Shown here: piece after piece, positions 46,101 to 56,756 of the stretch
Layout of the letters: each line of letters begins with the position of its first letter
How positions within the stretch are numbered: the stretch's first letter is position 1
DNA from: Saccharophagus degradans 2-40
GTDB taxonomy: Bacteria > Pseudomonadota > Gammaproteobacteria > Pseudomonadales > Cellvibrionaceae
DNA: 64,000 nucleotides
Assembly (NCBI RefSeq): GCF_000013665.1
Contig: NC_007912.1
Coordinates: forward strand, 434,001-498,000
Direction of reading: 5' to 3'
Program-made: the position numbers and the translations under genes
The notes under the pieces: generated by a model
What the model saw: the letters and a program-made list of their open reading frames with translations, nothing else
What the model was told of the DNA's origin: nothing
Database searches by the model: none

Positions 46101-49040
46101 TTAGCTTGCACCTACGGCAAACAATTGTTGCCATATGCGAATAACCGTTTCTCTCTCGGGTTCGAGCGAAGTTCCATCGACAAGGTTAGCCTGTTGTTGC
46201 AGGGCTAAGCTGTGTCCTAATGAGCGAAGGGCTTTGTATGCTTCTATCAGCTGTTCAACCTCTTGAGCCGACAGCAGCTGGGATTCAGCTAAACATTCTA
46301 ATATTCGGATGTTATCCGTATACCTAAGTAACGCGGGTTGCGAGTGTGCCCAGGCAAGAACTGCGTATTGAACCATAAATTCAATGTCAACGATACCACC
46401 TGCGTCCTGCTTAATATTGAAGGTTTTGCTGCCGTCGTCGCTTGTGTCGCTACCCAAGTGTTTACGCATCTTCTCGCGCATTTCGGTTACATCTTTGCGC
46501 AGGGGGGCGAGCTCTCTTTTTTGCCCCAAAATTGCGCGGCGAACCTGGTCAAATTGGTCGGCCAATTCGCTGTCGCCGGCAATCACACGCGCGCGTACCA
46601 GCGCTTGGTGCTCCCATGTCCATGCGGACTCTTTTTGGTATTTTTCGAATCCGCTTAAGGTGGTAACCAGCATGCCCGAGTTGCCCGAAGGGCGCAGGCG
46701 CATATCTACTTCGTACAACTGACCGTTTACGGTTTGGGTGTTCATAATATGGATGATTTTTTGGCCCATACGCATATAGAAAGTTTGGTTATCTATGCTG
46801 CGCTCGCCGTCGGTGCTGCCGCTGGTATTGGCATTGTGGATAAACACTAAATCTAGGTCTGAGCCGTGGCTAAGCTCTATGCCGCCCACCTTGCCGTACC
46901 CCACCACGATAAAGTTGGGGTGGGTGCGTTTGTCGCCATCGGGGTAGCCGTGTTTGGCCACCATTTGGCCCCAAGCGAGGTGCACCACATACTCCACTAT
47001 TACCTCGGCCATATAGGTTAAGTAATCACTCACTTTCATTAGCGGCAGCGCGCCGGTTAGCTCGCTTGCCGCTACACGCAACATATGGGCGGCGCGAAAG
47101 TGGCGCAGGGTTTCCATTTGCGTTTCGAGGTCGTCCTCGGCAATGCGTAGCATGGTGGTGTGTAAGTCGGCCTGCAGTTCGGCTTTTTCGGGTGGGTGGT
47201 AAAGAGTGCGCGCATCCAGCAGCTCGTCTAGCAAAGCAGGGTGTTCGGCCAGCCGGTCGGCTATCCACGGGCTGGCGGCGGTGAGTTTGACTAGTTGGGA
47301 AAGGGCGCCTGGGTTTTCTATCAACAGCAGCAAATAGGCGCTGCGGCGAATAACCGACTTCACCAATTTTAGAATGCGGTGCAGGGTTTGTGTGGGCGTG
47401 TCGGTGGCGGATATTTGCGCCAGCAAACGGGGAATAAACTCATCCAACCGCTCTTTACCCGCAGCTTGCAGGGTTTGTACTGTGCTGGACTCGCGCAGTT
47501 CATCTAATAGGCTAAGGGTGGTGTTGGGTGCCTCGTGTTTGTGCTTGGCTAGTATGTCGAATGCCACCTCTTGATCGAGCTGGCCCTGCCAAATTTGCTG
47601 CCACAGGCTATCTACCGTGCACTGGTCGTCTTTCTCTTCCGGCAGGGCGATTACCTCGTGGAACTCGGCTTTAACCACATCGCGGTGGGTATTTAGTTGC
47701 TGGTAAAACGATTGCCAATCGTCAAAGCCCATGCCGCGCGCAAGCCGCAGCTGATCGTCTGGGTTGATGGGCAGGCGCTGGGTTTGCTCATCGCGATAGG
47801 CCTGAATGGCGTGCTCGGTGTTGCGTAAAAACCGGTAAGCGTCGGCAAGGGTTTTGGCTGTGCCTGGGGGCAGGCAGTTAAGCTCTTCCAGTTGCGGCAG
47901 AATCACTAGCAGGCGGTTATCTTGCAATTGGGTGTCGCGGCCGCCGCGAATAAGCTGAAAGGCTTGGGCGATAAATTCCACTTCGCGAATGCCGCCCGGG
48001 CCGAGTTTTACATCGTCCTCCAATTGGCGGCGTTTTACCTCTTGGGTAATCATTTGTTTTAGGCCGCGCAGGGCATCGATGACCGAAAAATCCACATATT
48101 TACGGTAGGTAAACTGGCGTAGCAACGTCATTAATTGGCGTTTGTAGTGCGCGTGCTCGGCGTCGCTAATGCCTTCGGTTTGGCTTGCGGCAATAATACG
48201 GGTTTTTACCATTGCATAGCGTTCCCACTCGCGGCCTTGGGTTTGGTAGTAGTCTTCCAGCGAGTCGAAGTTAGATACCAGCGCACCGCTTTGGCCGTAA
48301 GGGCGCAGGCGCATATCCACCCTAAATACAAAACCGTGTAGGGTTTTAGCATCGAGGCTGTGAATAACTTTTTTGCCCAAACGGCTGAAAAATTCTTGGT
48401 TAGATAGTGGGTTATCGGGGTTGTTGGTATTGCCCGATTGCGGAAAAGTAAAAATTAAATCGATATCTGAAGAGAGGTTCAGCTCGCCCGCGCCCAGCTT
48501 CCCCATACCCAGCACTAGCAACGGCTGGATAGCGCCTTGTTTATCGGTGGGTTGGCCAAACTTGGTGGCCAGCAGGTTGTAGTGGTAATCCAGCGCAGCT
48601 TGCGTGCATATCTCGGCTAAAGAGGTGAGCGCGCCGGTGGTGTCTTCGAGTTGGCCCATACGGTGCAAGTCACGCCAAATAATACCCACCATGGCGCGAT
48701 TGCGAAATTCGCGCAGCGCCTGTTCGAGGCTGGCTACACTGTCGATATGTTGCGCGTGTTGCTGCCACAGCGCGACTAGCTCTGCGTGATTAAATGGTGT
48801 ATTTACCTGGCTTAGCGCAACAATCAAATCGGGAAATTTATACAGCTGATCACACACAAAGGCGCTGTTATAGCAGCAAAAAATAAGCTGCGTAGCAAAC
48901 TCGCCGGTTATTGCACTGGCAATGGCTTCACCGTCGTCGAGAGCGTCGAGTTTTTCTTCCAGCCTAGCAAAAAATAACCGCACATCGTCATTCAGTAGGG
49001 GGTTATTTTCGGTGTTTAGCCAAGCTAAATGCGATTTCAT
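46101..49040 (-). CDS. glnE: Bifunctional glutamine synthetase adenylyltransferase/removase GlnE
   Basis: 979 residues with two nucleotidyltransferase halves. Each has the metal-binding motif: LSSDIDLIFTFP (about 192) and GSDLDLVFIHN (about 720), giving AMP removal and addition on glutamine synthetase respectively. Each half is followed by its family helical domain (GREWERYAM and SAWTWEHQALVRARV). It tunes nitrogen assimilation through PII. AAGGAT precedes the ATG. Followed by ilvE on the same strand. Confidence 0.96.
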   Translation of the reverse strand: MKSHLAWLNTENNPLLNDDVRLFFARLEEKLDALDDGEAIASAITGEFATQLIFCCYNSAFVCDQLYKFPDLIVALSQVNTPFNHAELVALWQQHAQHIDSVASLEQALREFRNRAMVGIIWRDLHRMGQLEDTTGALTSLAEICTQAALDYHYNLLATKFGQPTDKQGAIQPLLVLGMGKLGAGELNLSSDIDLIFTFPQSGNTNNPDNPLSNQEFFSRLGKKVIHSLDAKTLHGFVFRVDMRLRPYGQSGALVSNFDSLEDYYQTQGREWERYAMVKTRIIAASQTEGISDAEHAHYKRQLMTLLRQFTYRKYVDFSVIDALRGLKQMITQEVKRRQLEDDVKLGPGGIREVEFIAQAFQLIRGGRDTQLQDNRLLVILPQLEELNCLPPGTAKTLADAYRFLRNTEHAIQAYRDEQTQRLPINPDDQLRLARGMGFDDWQSFYQQLNTHRDVVKAEFHEVIALPEEKDDQCTVDSLWQQIWQGQLDQEVAFDILAKHKHEAPNTTLSLLDELRESSTVQTLQAAGKERLDEFIPRLLAQISATDTPTQTLHRILKLVKSVIRRSAYLLLLIENPGALSQLVKLTAASPWIADRLAEHPALLDELLDARTLYHPPEKAELQADLHTTMLRIAEDDLETQMETLRHFRAAHMLRVAASELTGALPLMKVSDYLTYMAEVIVEYVVHLAWGQMVAKHGYPDGDKRTHPNFIVVGYGKVGGIELSHGSDLDLVFIHNANTSGSTDGERSIDNQTFYMRMGQKIIHIMNTQTVNGQLYEVDMRLRPSGNSGMLVTTLSGFEKYQKESAWTWEHQALVRARVIAGDSELADQFDQVRRAILGQKRELAPLRKDVTEMREKMRKHLGSDTSDDGSKTFNIKQDAGGIVDIEFMVQYAVLAWAHSQPALLRYTDNIRILECLAESQLLSAQEVEQLIEAYKALRSLGHSLALQQQANLVDGTSLEPERETVIRIWQQLFAVGAS

Positions 49041-49311
49041 TTTTGATCCTTAGTTATTCGTTAATTACGGTGTTGCAAATTGGGCAGGGCTAGGGGGGTC
49101 TACTACACTTAAGTGTGGCTGCCTGCTAAAACCAGCTGTCTGTTATAACCCATAGGGGTATGCCGAGTGTTACGTTAAATGCAATCTCCGCTTTATTCCT
49201 AAACATAGCATGTTGTTAGAGCCCGCAGAAAGGCCTGTGTGGTGTGCAAACAATGAATAGCGAATAGGGCCTATATTCCGGATTTTGAATACTAGGGAAT
49301 GAGTTGAAAAT

Positions 49312-52300
49312 ATGATCAATTGGCTAGGCAATGAGAGCACACAGATGCGGTTTGATGCTGCTCAAATCGCCGTGGTTGCTGTGGCTTATCACGCACTGGC
49401 GCAACTTGGATTGTATTTCGCTATTCCACCTGGGTTTGCCACCGTATTTTGGCCTGCTTCTGGCGTTGCCCTAGCCGCTGTGATGTTGCGCGGCCCGTGG
49501 ATGATGTTGGGCGTTTTACTGGGCTCGTTTTCGGTCAATCTTTATATTTCTCTGCAATTAAACGACTTTGCCATTAGCGCGGCCAACGTATTGGTGGCGC
49601 TTGGCATTGCTTGTTCGTCCGCTTTACAAGCTGGGTTAGGTGCCTGGCTTATAAGTTATTGGCTAAAGCGGCAAAACGGACGCTTAACCCAGCTGCGTCA
49701 CCTGTTAGTACTTGTTGGTTTAGGTGGCCCTATTGGGTGCATGCTGGCGGCTACAGGGGGCACCACTATTTTAGTGGCGACTGGAGTCATGCTGCCCGAG
49801 CAATGGTGGCATAACTGGCTAATGTGGTGGTTGGGCGACACATTGGGTGTTGTGGTTATTGCGCCCGCGCTAGTAATTTTGGCGCAAAGCCCTAAATCTG
49901 TTTCGATACTGCGTAAAACGCAGGTATGTATACCCCTTGCGGTGCTTTTTATTTTATTGGCTTTCGGCTACTCGCGTTTTGAGTCACATACGCTCGAGCG
50001 CTTCGACAAAGAAATTAACAACCTTACAGACGGTGCTTACCTAGATGTACAAAGCAAATTAATGGATTACGAGCGCTCGTTGATAGGGGTGGTGTCGTTA
50101 TTTCGCAATTCAGAATTTGTCACCGATGAGGAGTTTGCCAATCAAACAATTCCGCTAATTAATAGCTCACCTTCACTTATTGCTCTGCAGTGGGTGCCCA
50201 GGGTTACGCGCGATCAGCTTGCCGCGTTTGTTATACAGGCGCGCTCCAATGGATTGCCAACCTACACAATACACAATACAGAAAACAATGAGCTTACAGA
50301 AACTGCTGAGCGAGATGTGTTTTACCCCGTGCGTTATGTACGCCCCTTGCAAGGTAATGAAGTGATGCTGGGGTTTGATATGTATTCCAATGAGGTGCGC
50401 CGCAACGCAATTGATCTGGTGCTTACCAGTGGCCGCTCTGTGGCATCGGCACCAATAGACTTGCTCCAGTTGGATAATGAAAAAGGTTTCTTAATTATTT
50501 TCCCGCAACACCCCGCTAAAAGTAAAAATATAATTGTTGGCGTATTTAAAGTAAGACCTGTTTTTAGAACCGTTACCCACCAGCTGGCATCGTTTCCATT
50601 GGATTTGACCGTGACGGATGCCAACTCGGGGGATGAGGTTTTTCAATGGGGCGGCAAAAGTGCTGGCGTTTACCATTTAATAGTAGATAGGTTTTCAGTA
50701 GTTAAAACCGTCGCCTTTGGGCAGCGTACTTGGATTATGAAGTTTACTCCTCCTTTGGAGTTAATTAGTGGTTACTTATATAGAAATATGGCGCCATTAC
50801 TTATCGCGGCGGTCGCCTTTATTGGCTTGTCGTCGTTGTTTTTGTTATCCATCGCGCTAAGCGCCATGACCTTGGAGGATGAGCTTCAAACAAAAGAGAG
50901 CGATTTAAAAGCAGAAGAAAATTTCTTAAATACGGTGTTAAATAATTTACCCTGTTACGTGGATGTACGTGAAGCTGAAGCCTTGACTTGCGTTAGGCTC
51001 AATCGCTTAGCAAAGGAATTTTGGCAGATTAACACTAGCGAGCGCGGCCTAGGCTATGATGCTTTCTATGACAGCGAAGAGGCTGCCTTTCAACGCGAAG
51101 AAGATTTGCGCACTATTAGCACGGGAAACAAAGTTGAAATAGGAATTAGAAAAATAGCGACGCCAAACGGTTATAAGTGGTTAAAGGCAAAAAAAGTACC
51201 TATTTTCGACGGCAACAACAATATTAAGTACGTGCTTAGTATTTATGATGATGTGACAGAGCAAAAAGAAGAGCATGAAACGTTTAACTCGGTGGTGGAG
51301 AACTTACCTAATGCGCTGCTCATTGTTAACGAATACTCACGTATAGAGTATGCGAACCCCGCAGCCTACAAAAAATTCCCTCTTGATAGAAAGCTTACGC
51401 CTCTAAGTAGAATTATTCCTGAGAAGTTTCATCACAAACACGCAGAGTTATTCAAACAATTTATTGCTCAACCTGAGAGCAAGCAAATGGCGCCAGGCAG
51501 AGACTTGTTGGCGGTCGATATTAATGGCGAAGAAATACCCGTTGAAATAACATTAACCTCTTTGGTATGGCTGGGGCGGGCGTGTGTAATGGCGACAATA
51601 CACGATCTGTCCGATCGGCATCGTGCTGAGCAAGCTGAGATTGAAGCGAAGCACTTTTTTAGTAGTTTATTGAATGACATGGGGGAGAGCATTTGGAGTG
51701 TGAATGCAGAGGGTATTGCAACCTATGTAAACCCCGCACTGTGTGAGCAACTTGGTTACAGCGCAGATGAACTGGTGGGCAAAAATGTAGACCATTTAAT
51801 TGGTGCTAGCGAACAGAATGATAATCTGCTTGCTTCTCTCAACCCTGTGTATGTGGCTATGCATAAACAAGAAAAAATAGTGGAGCGAAATAAAACGTTA
51901 ATTGCGAAAAATAAACGTGCAGTACCGGTTGATTACATTGTAACCCCGCAAATTAATTTGGCGGGTGGTATTGAAGGGGCAGTGGTTGTAGCCGCAGATG
52001 TAAGTGAGCGTATAGCCGCGCTAGAAAGGTTACAGGCGCAGCATGAGTTGATATCGCTGGGGTTAGACGCCTCCGGGCTTGGTTCGTGGCAGTGGGTTGC
52101 GGATATAGATCAGATAATTTGTGATGACAACCTGCACCGCATATTTGGAATGCCCATTGGCACATTTGTAGGTGGCTATCGAGAGTTTTTAGCCTTGGTA
52201 CACCCCGATGATCGGGAGCGAGTTGAAACGGTAACCAATAAACATTCGCACACAACAAACTTGTATGAAATTATATATCGTATAGTGCGCCCAGATGGGT

Positions 52301-53139
52301 TGGTGCGCTGGATACATGTACGGGCTAAATACTTAATAGATAAAGCCGCCAATCCGATAAAAATGCAAGGAGTTGCTTGGGATTGCACCAGTAATAAACA
52401 AATGGAATTGGAGCTAAAGAAAAACGAAAAAACCATAGATGGCGTAAATAAACAATTTGTAGATTACTCTGACATGGTGAGCAAACAGGTGTTACAGCCG
52501 ACACAGCAAGCCGTTGAAGTGGGTGAACGGTTGTTGCGAAATTTAGAGAAGCTTTCTACCGAAGAAATGGCCAATACCCTGCGTGAACTTAACTACATAA
52601 ATACTTCTATCGTGCATAGAGTTAGCGATCTTTCGCTTTATGCAGCAATTGTTGGGGCTAGGGATGGTAATGAGCCAGTAGAAACCGTTGAGGTAGTAAA
52701 TAATTTGTTAAATACGTTACTGCCTGTTTTTAAGGCGGAAAATATTGACTGTCGAATAGAAACCCCCTTACCTAGAGTAAATGCGAATGCGCAGTACTTA
52801 GAAGAAATATTCAAACGATTAATTGATAACGCAATAACCCACAATAACAGTGAAGTAAAAAAAGTGCGTATTGGCTGTAGCGTAAGAGATGGCCAGCCTG
52901 TGTTTTACGTAGCTGATAATGGCAAAGGCTTATCTGCAGCAGATAAACAACGCTGGTTTACTGCTAGCAAAGTAGACATGAAAGATGAAAGTACACGAGA
53001 TAAGAGTACACAAGATAAGAACACGGCAGACGAACCAATGAGCTTAAAAATTGTAGCCACAATTGTTGATAAATTAAATGGTAAGTTGTGGGCCGAGGAT
53101 GAAGCGGGTAGAGGGACGGTTGTTTATTTTGCTGTTTAA
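49312..53139 (+). CDS. Histidine-kinase-like sensor (MASE1-CHASE-4xPAS-HATPase), phosphoacceptor His replaced
   Basis: 1275 residues: MASE1 membrane region (about 15-220), periplasmic CHASE domain (about 225-480), membrane helix (about 494-520), four PAS segments (about 545-1030), then a dimerisation helix and a C-terminal HATPase_c (about 1140-1275) with N box RLIDNAITH and G1 box ADNGKGL. Where the H box normally reads SHxLxxP the protein has SKQVLQP (1057-1063), so Lys1058 replaces histidine. An ATP-lid insert with repeated DKST/DKNT residues lies near 1220-1235. It may be a pseudokinase or signalling partner. No response regulator is adjacent. Confidence 0.85.
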   Translation: MINWLGNESTQMRFDAAQIAVVAVAYHALAQLGLYFAIPPGFATVFWPASGVALAAVMLRGPWMMLGVLLGSFSVNLYISLQLNDFAISAANVLVALGIACSSALQAGLGAWLISYWLKRQNGRLTQLRHLLVLVGLGGPIGCMLAATGGTTILVATGVMLPEQWWHNWLMWWLGDTLGVVVIAPALVILAQSPKSVSILRKTQVCIPLAVLFILLAFGYSRFESHTLERFDKEINNLTDGAYLDVQSKLMDYERSLIGVVSLFRNSEFVTDEEFANQTIPLINSSPSLIALQWVPRVTRDQLAAFVIQARSNGLPTYTIHNTENNELTETAERDVFYPVRYVRPLQGNEVMLGFDMYSNEVRRNAIDLVLTSGRSVASAPIDLLQLDNEKGFLIIFPQHPAKSKNIIVGVFKVRPVFRTVTHQLASFPLDLTVTDANSGDEVFQWGGKSAGVYHLIVDRFSVVKTVAFGQRTWIMKFTPPLELISGYLYRNMAPLLIAAVAFIGLSSLFLLSIALSAMTLEDELQTKESDLKAEENFLNTVLNNLPCYVDVREAEALTCVRLNRLAKEFWQINTSERGLGYDAFYDSEEAAFQREEDLRTISTGNKVEIGIRKIATPNGYKWLKAKKVPIFDGNNNIKYVLSIYDDVTEQKEEHETFNSVVENLPNALLIVNEYSRIEYANPAAYKKFPLDRKLTPLSRIIPEKFHHKHAELFKQFIAQPESKQMAPGRDLLAVDINGEEIPVEITLTSLVWLGRACVMATIHDLSDRHRAEQAEIEAKHFFSSLLNDMGESIWSVNAEGIATYVNPALCEQLGYSADELVGKNVDHLIGASEQNDNLLASLNPVYVAMHKQEKIVERNKTLIAKNKRAVPVDYIVTPQINLAGGIEGAVVVAADVSERIAALERLQAQHELISLGLDASGLGSWQWVADIDQIICDDNLHRIFGMPIGTFVGGYREFLALVHPDDRERVETVTNKHSHTTNLYEIIYRIVRPDGLVRWIHVRAKYLIDKAANPIKMQGVAWDCTSNKQMELELKKNEKTIDGVNKQFVDYSDMVSKQVLQPTQQAVEVGERLLRNLEKLSTEEMANTLRELNYINTSIVHRVSDLSLYAAIVGARDGNEPVETVEVVNNLLNTLLPVFKAENIDCRIETPLPRVNANAQYLEEIFKRLIDNAITHNNSEVKKVRIGCSVRDGQPVFYVADNGKGLSAADKQRWFTASKVDMKDESTRDKSTQDKNTADEPMSLKIVATIVDKLNGKLWAEDEAGRGTVVYFAV

Positions 53140-53141
53140 GT

Positions 53142-53252
53142 GGGAGAGGGGAGAGTTAACTGAGAGAGTACAGTTAACAGGGGGTACAGAGAACAGCGTG
53201 CGTGCGCACACCGCCTTCTGTCCCCTGTCCCCCGTTTCCTGTTCCCTATTAT
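53142..53252. repeat. ACAG-rich imperfect inverted repeat
   Basis: AGTTAAC twice, then AACAGGGGGTACAG on the left pairs loosely with CTGTCCCCTGTCCCCCGTT on the right around a GTGCGTGCGCAC centre. Related in flavour to the AGTTCAC/AGCTAAC arrays. Confidence 0.5.
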
Positions 53253-53269
53253 TAAAGCCTTAAGATATG

Positions 53270-53305
53270 AAAAAAGGCGCGGCATTTAGATGCGGCGCCT
53301 TTTTT
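53270..53305. terminator. Bidirectional terminator between sensor gene and chemoreceptor
   Basis: AAAAAAGGCGC (53270-53280) and GCGCCTTTTTT (53295-53305) pair with an inner GCAT/ATGC stem; both ends have A/T tracts, serving the converging genes. Confidence 0.9.
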
Positions 53306-53334
53306 ATGGTTTGCTATTGTTAATCAGAGTTTCC

Positions 53335-54834
53335 TTAAACTTTAAAGGAATCCATTTCGCGTTTTAGCTCTTGGCTTTCCGCTTCTAGTTGCGCGGAGTT
53401 GTCGCTTACTACGTGGGCATTTTCGGATACGCGTTCAGACAAGGAATAAATGGCCGATATGTTTTTACTCACTTCGTTGGCTACCGAGCTTTGTTCTTCG
53501 GATGCTGTGGCGATGTGGTGGTTCATATCGTTAATGGTTTCAATGTTTTGTCTAATCGAATTAAGCGCTTCTTCTACGCGGCTGGACGTGTCGATTGTTT
53601 CCTGTACCGACGAAATACTGGTGTTCATAGAGTGATGCGCTTCGTCGGCGGCTTTTTGTAGCTGGGTAATAATCGATTCAATTTCTTCGGTGGACGTTTG
53701 CGTTTTTTGCGCCAGTGAGCGTACTTCGTCTGCCACAACCGCAAAGCCTCGACCTTGTTCACCGGCACGTGCCGCTTCAATAGCCGCGTTAAGTGCGAGT
53801 AGGTTGGTCTGTTCGGCTATCGATCGAATAACTTCCATTACCGAGCCAATGTTTTCGCTGTTGTCTTTAAGAATTTGAATTTTACCCGCGGTGGCTTCAA
53901 TTTGGTCAGTAAGCCGGCGAATGGTTTCTTGCGAAGAGCGTACCGTTTTAGATCCATCTTCTGCCGCTTGACTGGTTTCTTTGGTGCGGTCGGCAGTTTG
54001 TCCAGCGGAGCGCGCCACTTCATCTGCAGAAGCAGACAACTCATTAAGTGCCGTAGCAACTTGCTCTAGTTCTTTCAGCTGTTGGGAAGTAGAAACTACC
54101 GTGTTTTCTGTAGCAGACGACATGTTGTGAACGTTAACATTCACTTTGCCTGTTACCACCACCACGTTTTTAATAATGCTGGCTATTTGCTCCATTACGA
54201 GGTTGAAATTGTGTGCAAGCTCAGAAATTTCGTCGCCGCTGTCGGTGGGTAAGCGACGGGTAAGGTCTCCACCACCTGCCGCAATTTCAGCAAGGCTATT
54301 GCTCACATGGGCAACAGGGCCAACAATCATAGAGCGGATAAGCATATAAACCGTAACCAGCGTAATAAAGGTGAGCAGGGCAACTATAATAATATTCATC
54401 ATTACTTGGCTGTTTAGCACGGCTTCCATATGGGCTTTAGAGAACAGTATGTTGTACTTGCCAATTACTTCGCCGTCGCGCACAACCTCAATGCCGTTGC
54501 GATCCACTTTTTCGGCGGCGTCTTTACCTGCTTCGGGGTCGCGGGCAAAGGCGAGTTCTTTGCCGCGGTGATCGGTAATTTTAATTTCGGTAATCAGCGC
54601 AGTGTTAACTAGCGATTTTGAAATAGCTTCAATTTGTTGGAAATCGTAGGCAAATACCGGTTCTAGCAGCGATGAGTTAATTAACTCCAGCTGTGCGCTG
54701 GCGTCCTTCTCAAAACTTGCTTCCATCTTGCTGGTTACAAGGTGGTAGTTAATAAACAACACTATGGCAGCGACGGCCAATATGATGACGACAAGTGCCG
54801 CCATAAATTTAGTTGAGAGCGATCGTTTAATCAT
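53335..54834 (-). CDS. Methyl-accepting chemotaxis protein
   Basis: 499 residues. TM1 (about 9-28), short periplasmic domain (about 30-145), TM2 (about 148-168), HAMP, and a methyl-accepting signalling domain with the kinase-control hairpin [28 protein letters not shown] split near 345-375. The ligand region ([22 protein letters not shown]) resembles no specific sensor known to me. AGGAA precedes the ATG. It is next to a diguanylate cyclase and a CheC-like gene on the same strand but with a 317-base gap. Confidence 0.94.
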   Translation of the reverse strand: MIKRSLSTKFMAALVVIILAVAAIVLFINYHLVTSKMEASFEKDASAQLELINSSLLEPVFAYDFQQIEAISKSLVNTALITEIKITDHRGKELAFARDPEAGKDAAEKVDRNGIEVVRDGEVIGKYNILFSKAHMEAVLNSQVMMNIIIVALLTFITLVTVYMLIRSMIVGPVAHVSNSLAEIAAGGGDLTRRLPTDSGDEISELAHNFNLVMEQIASIIKNVVVVTGKVNVNVHNMSSATENTVVSTSQQLKELEQVATALNELSASADEVARSAGQTADRTKETSQAAEDGSKTVRSSQETIRRLTDQIEATAGKIQILKDNSENIGSVMEVIRSIAEQTNLLALNAAIEAARAGEQGRGFAVVADEVRSLAQKTQTSTEEIESIITQLQKAADEAHHSMNTSISSVQETIDTSSRVEEALNSIRQNIETINDMNHHIATASEEQSSVANEVSKNISAIYSLSERVSENAHVVSDNSAQLEAESQELKREMDSFKV

Positions 54835-55151
54835 GATTGGTTCCTGTAGCCCAAATTATTTTGCCTGGCCGGCAGCGGTTGTAGGAAACGCTGCAGATGC
54901 TTAGGTGAGCGTTAAATTTTGCAGTCTAGAATTAGCACTGGCAGTTGCCCGCTATATATTAAATTTAGCACATGACCCGCCTTCAACAAGTCCAATTACC
55001 AGTTCATTCGCAGTTATCTGGTTGGAAACGAAAGCAGGCAATGTAGGTTATCGCCCAATATAGGGCTGGCTTTAGTTTTTGTTGTAAGAAGAAGGGGCTT
55101 AGCTAAATAAACGAAATATAAAATCTAGCCATTAAGGCGCTATTAGCGAGG
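54835..55151. other. Intergenic region upstream of the chemoreceptor gene
   Basis: 317 bases without a gene. A weak CAGCG/CGCTG hairpin near 54874-54894 is the only structure I see. Confidence 0.4.
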
Positions 55152-56111
55152 TTAGGGGGTGTAAACAACAGAGTTGTTGCGGCCATTTTTTTTGGCTTGA
55201 TAAAGCGCCTTATCGGCGCAGTCTATCCACGCTGTGCGATTGGTCATTTGCTGGGTTAGCTGGGCAACACCTAGGCTTACCGTAAATTGAATGGCGAAGT
55301 CCTCATAGTGCACAGTGAGCTCTTGAATTTGATTGCGTATCCGCTCGGCAACCACAAGAGCACCCTCAGTATCGGTATCGCTAAGCACAATCGTAAACTC
55401 TTCGCCGCCGTAGCGGCCTGCTATATCTATATCGCGAATACACGATTTAACCGCGGCGGCAGTTTGCCGTATTACTTCATCGCCTGCCGGGTGGCCATAG
55501 CTATCGTTAATATTTTTAAAGTGATCTATATCGAACATCACTAACGAACAAGGGTGTTCGTGTCGCTTAAAGCGTTTGTACTCTTGCTCGGCGTCCAGTT
55601 CCCACGTTTTGCGGTTGAGTAAGCCTGTTAGACCGTCGGTGCGGCTAATTTCGTGCAATTGCAGGTTGGCGGCTTGAATTTGCAAGCGGTTTACGGCAAC
55701 TTCTGTTACGTCGTAAACAATTAGGCAAATGTGTTCGACTTTGCCGCGGGTATCTTTTAGGGGAATAATGGTGCTGTTTTGATACATAAAATCGGCAATA
55801 CCGGTAACGGGCCGATAATTTTTAAATTTAAATAAGTACGGGCGCTGCTCCCATGTGGTGAACGCGGAATTATGCAGCACAAATACCGATTGTACTTTTT
55901 GCCTAAACCACGGTTCGGGCAGCTCGGGGAAGGATTCAAAGATATTTTTGCCCAGTACGTCGGCGGGCCCCATGGCGCTGTGGTTTTGCATAAAGCTGTT
56001 CCACAGTTGGATATTAAACTCTTCGTCTAAAATAATAAGACCCACGTCGATATTCTGGAGAACATCCATTAACCAGTGAAAGTCACTTAGAAAGTCTTTA
56101 GGTGCTGGCAT
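55152..56111 (-). CDS. PAS-GGDEF diguanylate cyclase
   Basis: 319 residues: PAS domain (about 15-140, with LILDEEFNIQLWN) and a GGDEF domain (about 155-315). The active site is GGEEF at 235-239, and an intact I-site RDID lies at 226-229, five residues before, so c-di-GMP should feed back on it. The TGLLNRKTW and DIDHFKNINDSYGH motifs complete the catalytic core. No EAL domain. It follows a CheC-like gene by 33 bases and is probably co-transcribed. Confidence 0.93.
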   Translation of the reverse strand: MPAPKDFLSDFHWLMDVLQNIDVGLIILDEEFNIQLWNSFMQNHSAMGPADVLGKNIFESFPELPEPWFRQKVQSVFVLHNSAFTTWEQRPYLFKFKNYRPVTGIADFMYQNSTIIPLKDTRGKVEHICLIVYDVTEVAVNRLQIQAANLQLHEISRTDGLTGLLNRKTWELDAEQEYKRFKRHEHPCSLVMFDIDHFKNINDSYGHPAGDEVIRQTAAAVKSCIRDIDIAGRYGGEEFTIVLSDTDTEGALVVAERIRNQIQELTVHYEDFAIQFTVSLGVAQLTQQMTNRTAWIDCADKALYQAKKNGRNNSVVYTP

Positions 56112-56144
56112 CGCTGATTTATCGCATATCCAAAACGGGTGAGT

Positions 56145-56756
56145 TTAATTTACCAAGTAGTCTATTTTCTTCAAAAGCCTAGCAATAGAGTCGTCAGTCA
56201 TAATTAATAGTAGATCACATTGCACGTTATAACCTTCTAGCTCGTAACTAATTTCTGTAACCAGTGCCTGCTCCCACTTGGCATTGCGGAAGTCGAATAT
56301 CTCAGACACGGCTTGGTGCTGCCCGAGCACCATGGGCGGGCCGAAGCTAAAATCCATATCTATTTGTTCGGCTATGCCGCTTAAGCAGGCACCAAATAAA
56401 ACATTGGTGGTATCCATTAACAGCTCGCGCTCGGCTTGTTTGTCTAGCTCGTCGTCGTAATTCATGAGCTTGGCGAGGTCTGCAAAGCTGGTGTCGTTAA
56501 ATAAAAGCATAGCTTCGCCGGCAATGCCACCGCCAATAAACCCCTGGCAAACACCCGAAACAGATTTGTTAGAATCAATCGCTTGAAGCGCCATTGCCAC
56601 ATCGGACGGGGCCATAACCGCAATATGAGGAATAGAAAGCACCACAAAGGTGTCGAGTAGGCGTGCGAGCTTGTCGCCCGCTTGCCCCATAGCCACATTG
56701 GTGACTTCTTGGATACAGTCTCGGTGGTCTTCGCTTAGGTTTAATATAACGCTCAT
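56145..56756 (-). CDS. CheC-like chemotaxis phosphatase
   Basis: 203 residues. Two copies of the CheC/CheX active-site helix are present: D13xxxE17xxN20 (DCIQEVTNVAMG) and a second MDTTNVLFG with Asp115/Asn118, where Asp replaces the usual Glu. This family removes phosphate from response regulators such as CheY. It precedes the PAS-GGDEF gene by 33 bases, suggesting a signalling unit in which dephosphorylation and c-di-GMP are linked (inference). No RBS is clear before the ATG. Confidence 0.85.
   Translation of the reverse strand: MSVILNLSEDHRDCIQEVTNVAMGQAGDKLARLLDTFVVLSIPHIAVMAPSDVAMALQAIDSNKSVSGVCQGFIGGGIAGEAMLLFNDTSFADLAKLMNYDDELDKQAERELLMDTTNVLFGACLSGIAEQIDMDFSFGPPMVLGQHQAVSEIFDFRNAKWEQALVTEISYELEGYNVQCDLLLIMTDDSIARLLKKIDYLVN

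Noticed and set aside
46338-46722. Overlapping plus-strand frames within glnE
   Set aside because: They lie opposite the conserved adenylyltransferase domain and lack start signals.
53142-53260. Possible integron attC or mobile element
   Set aside because: No conserved attC core sites, no integrase or transposase, and the repeat is imperfect.
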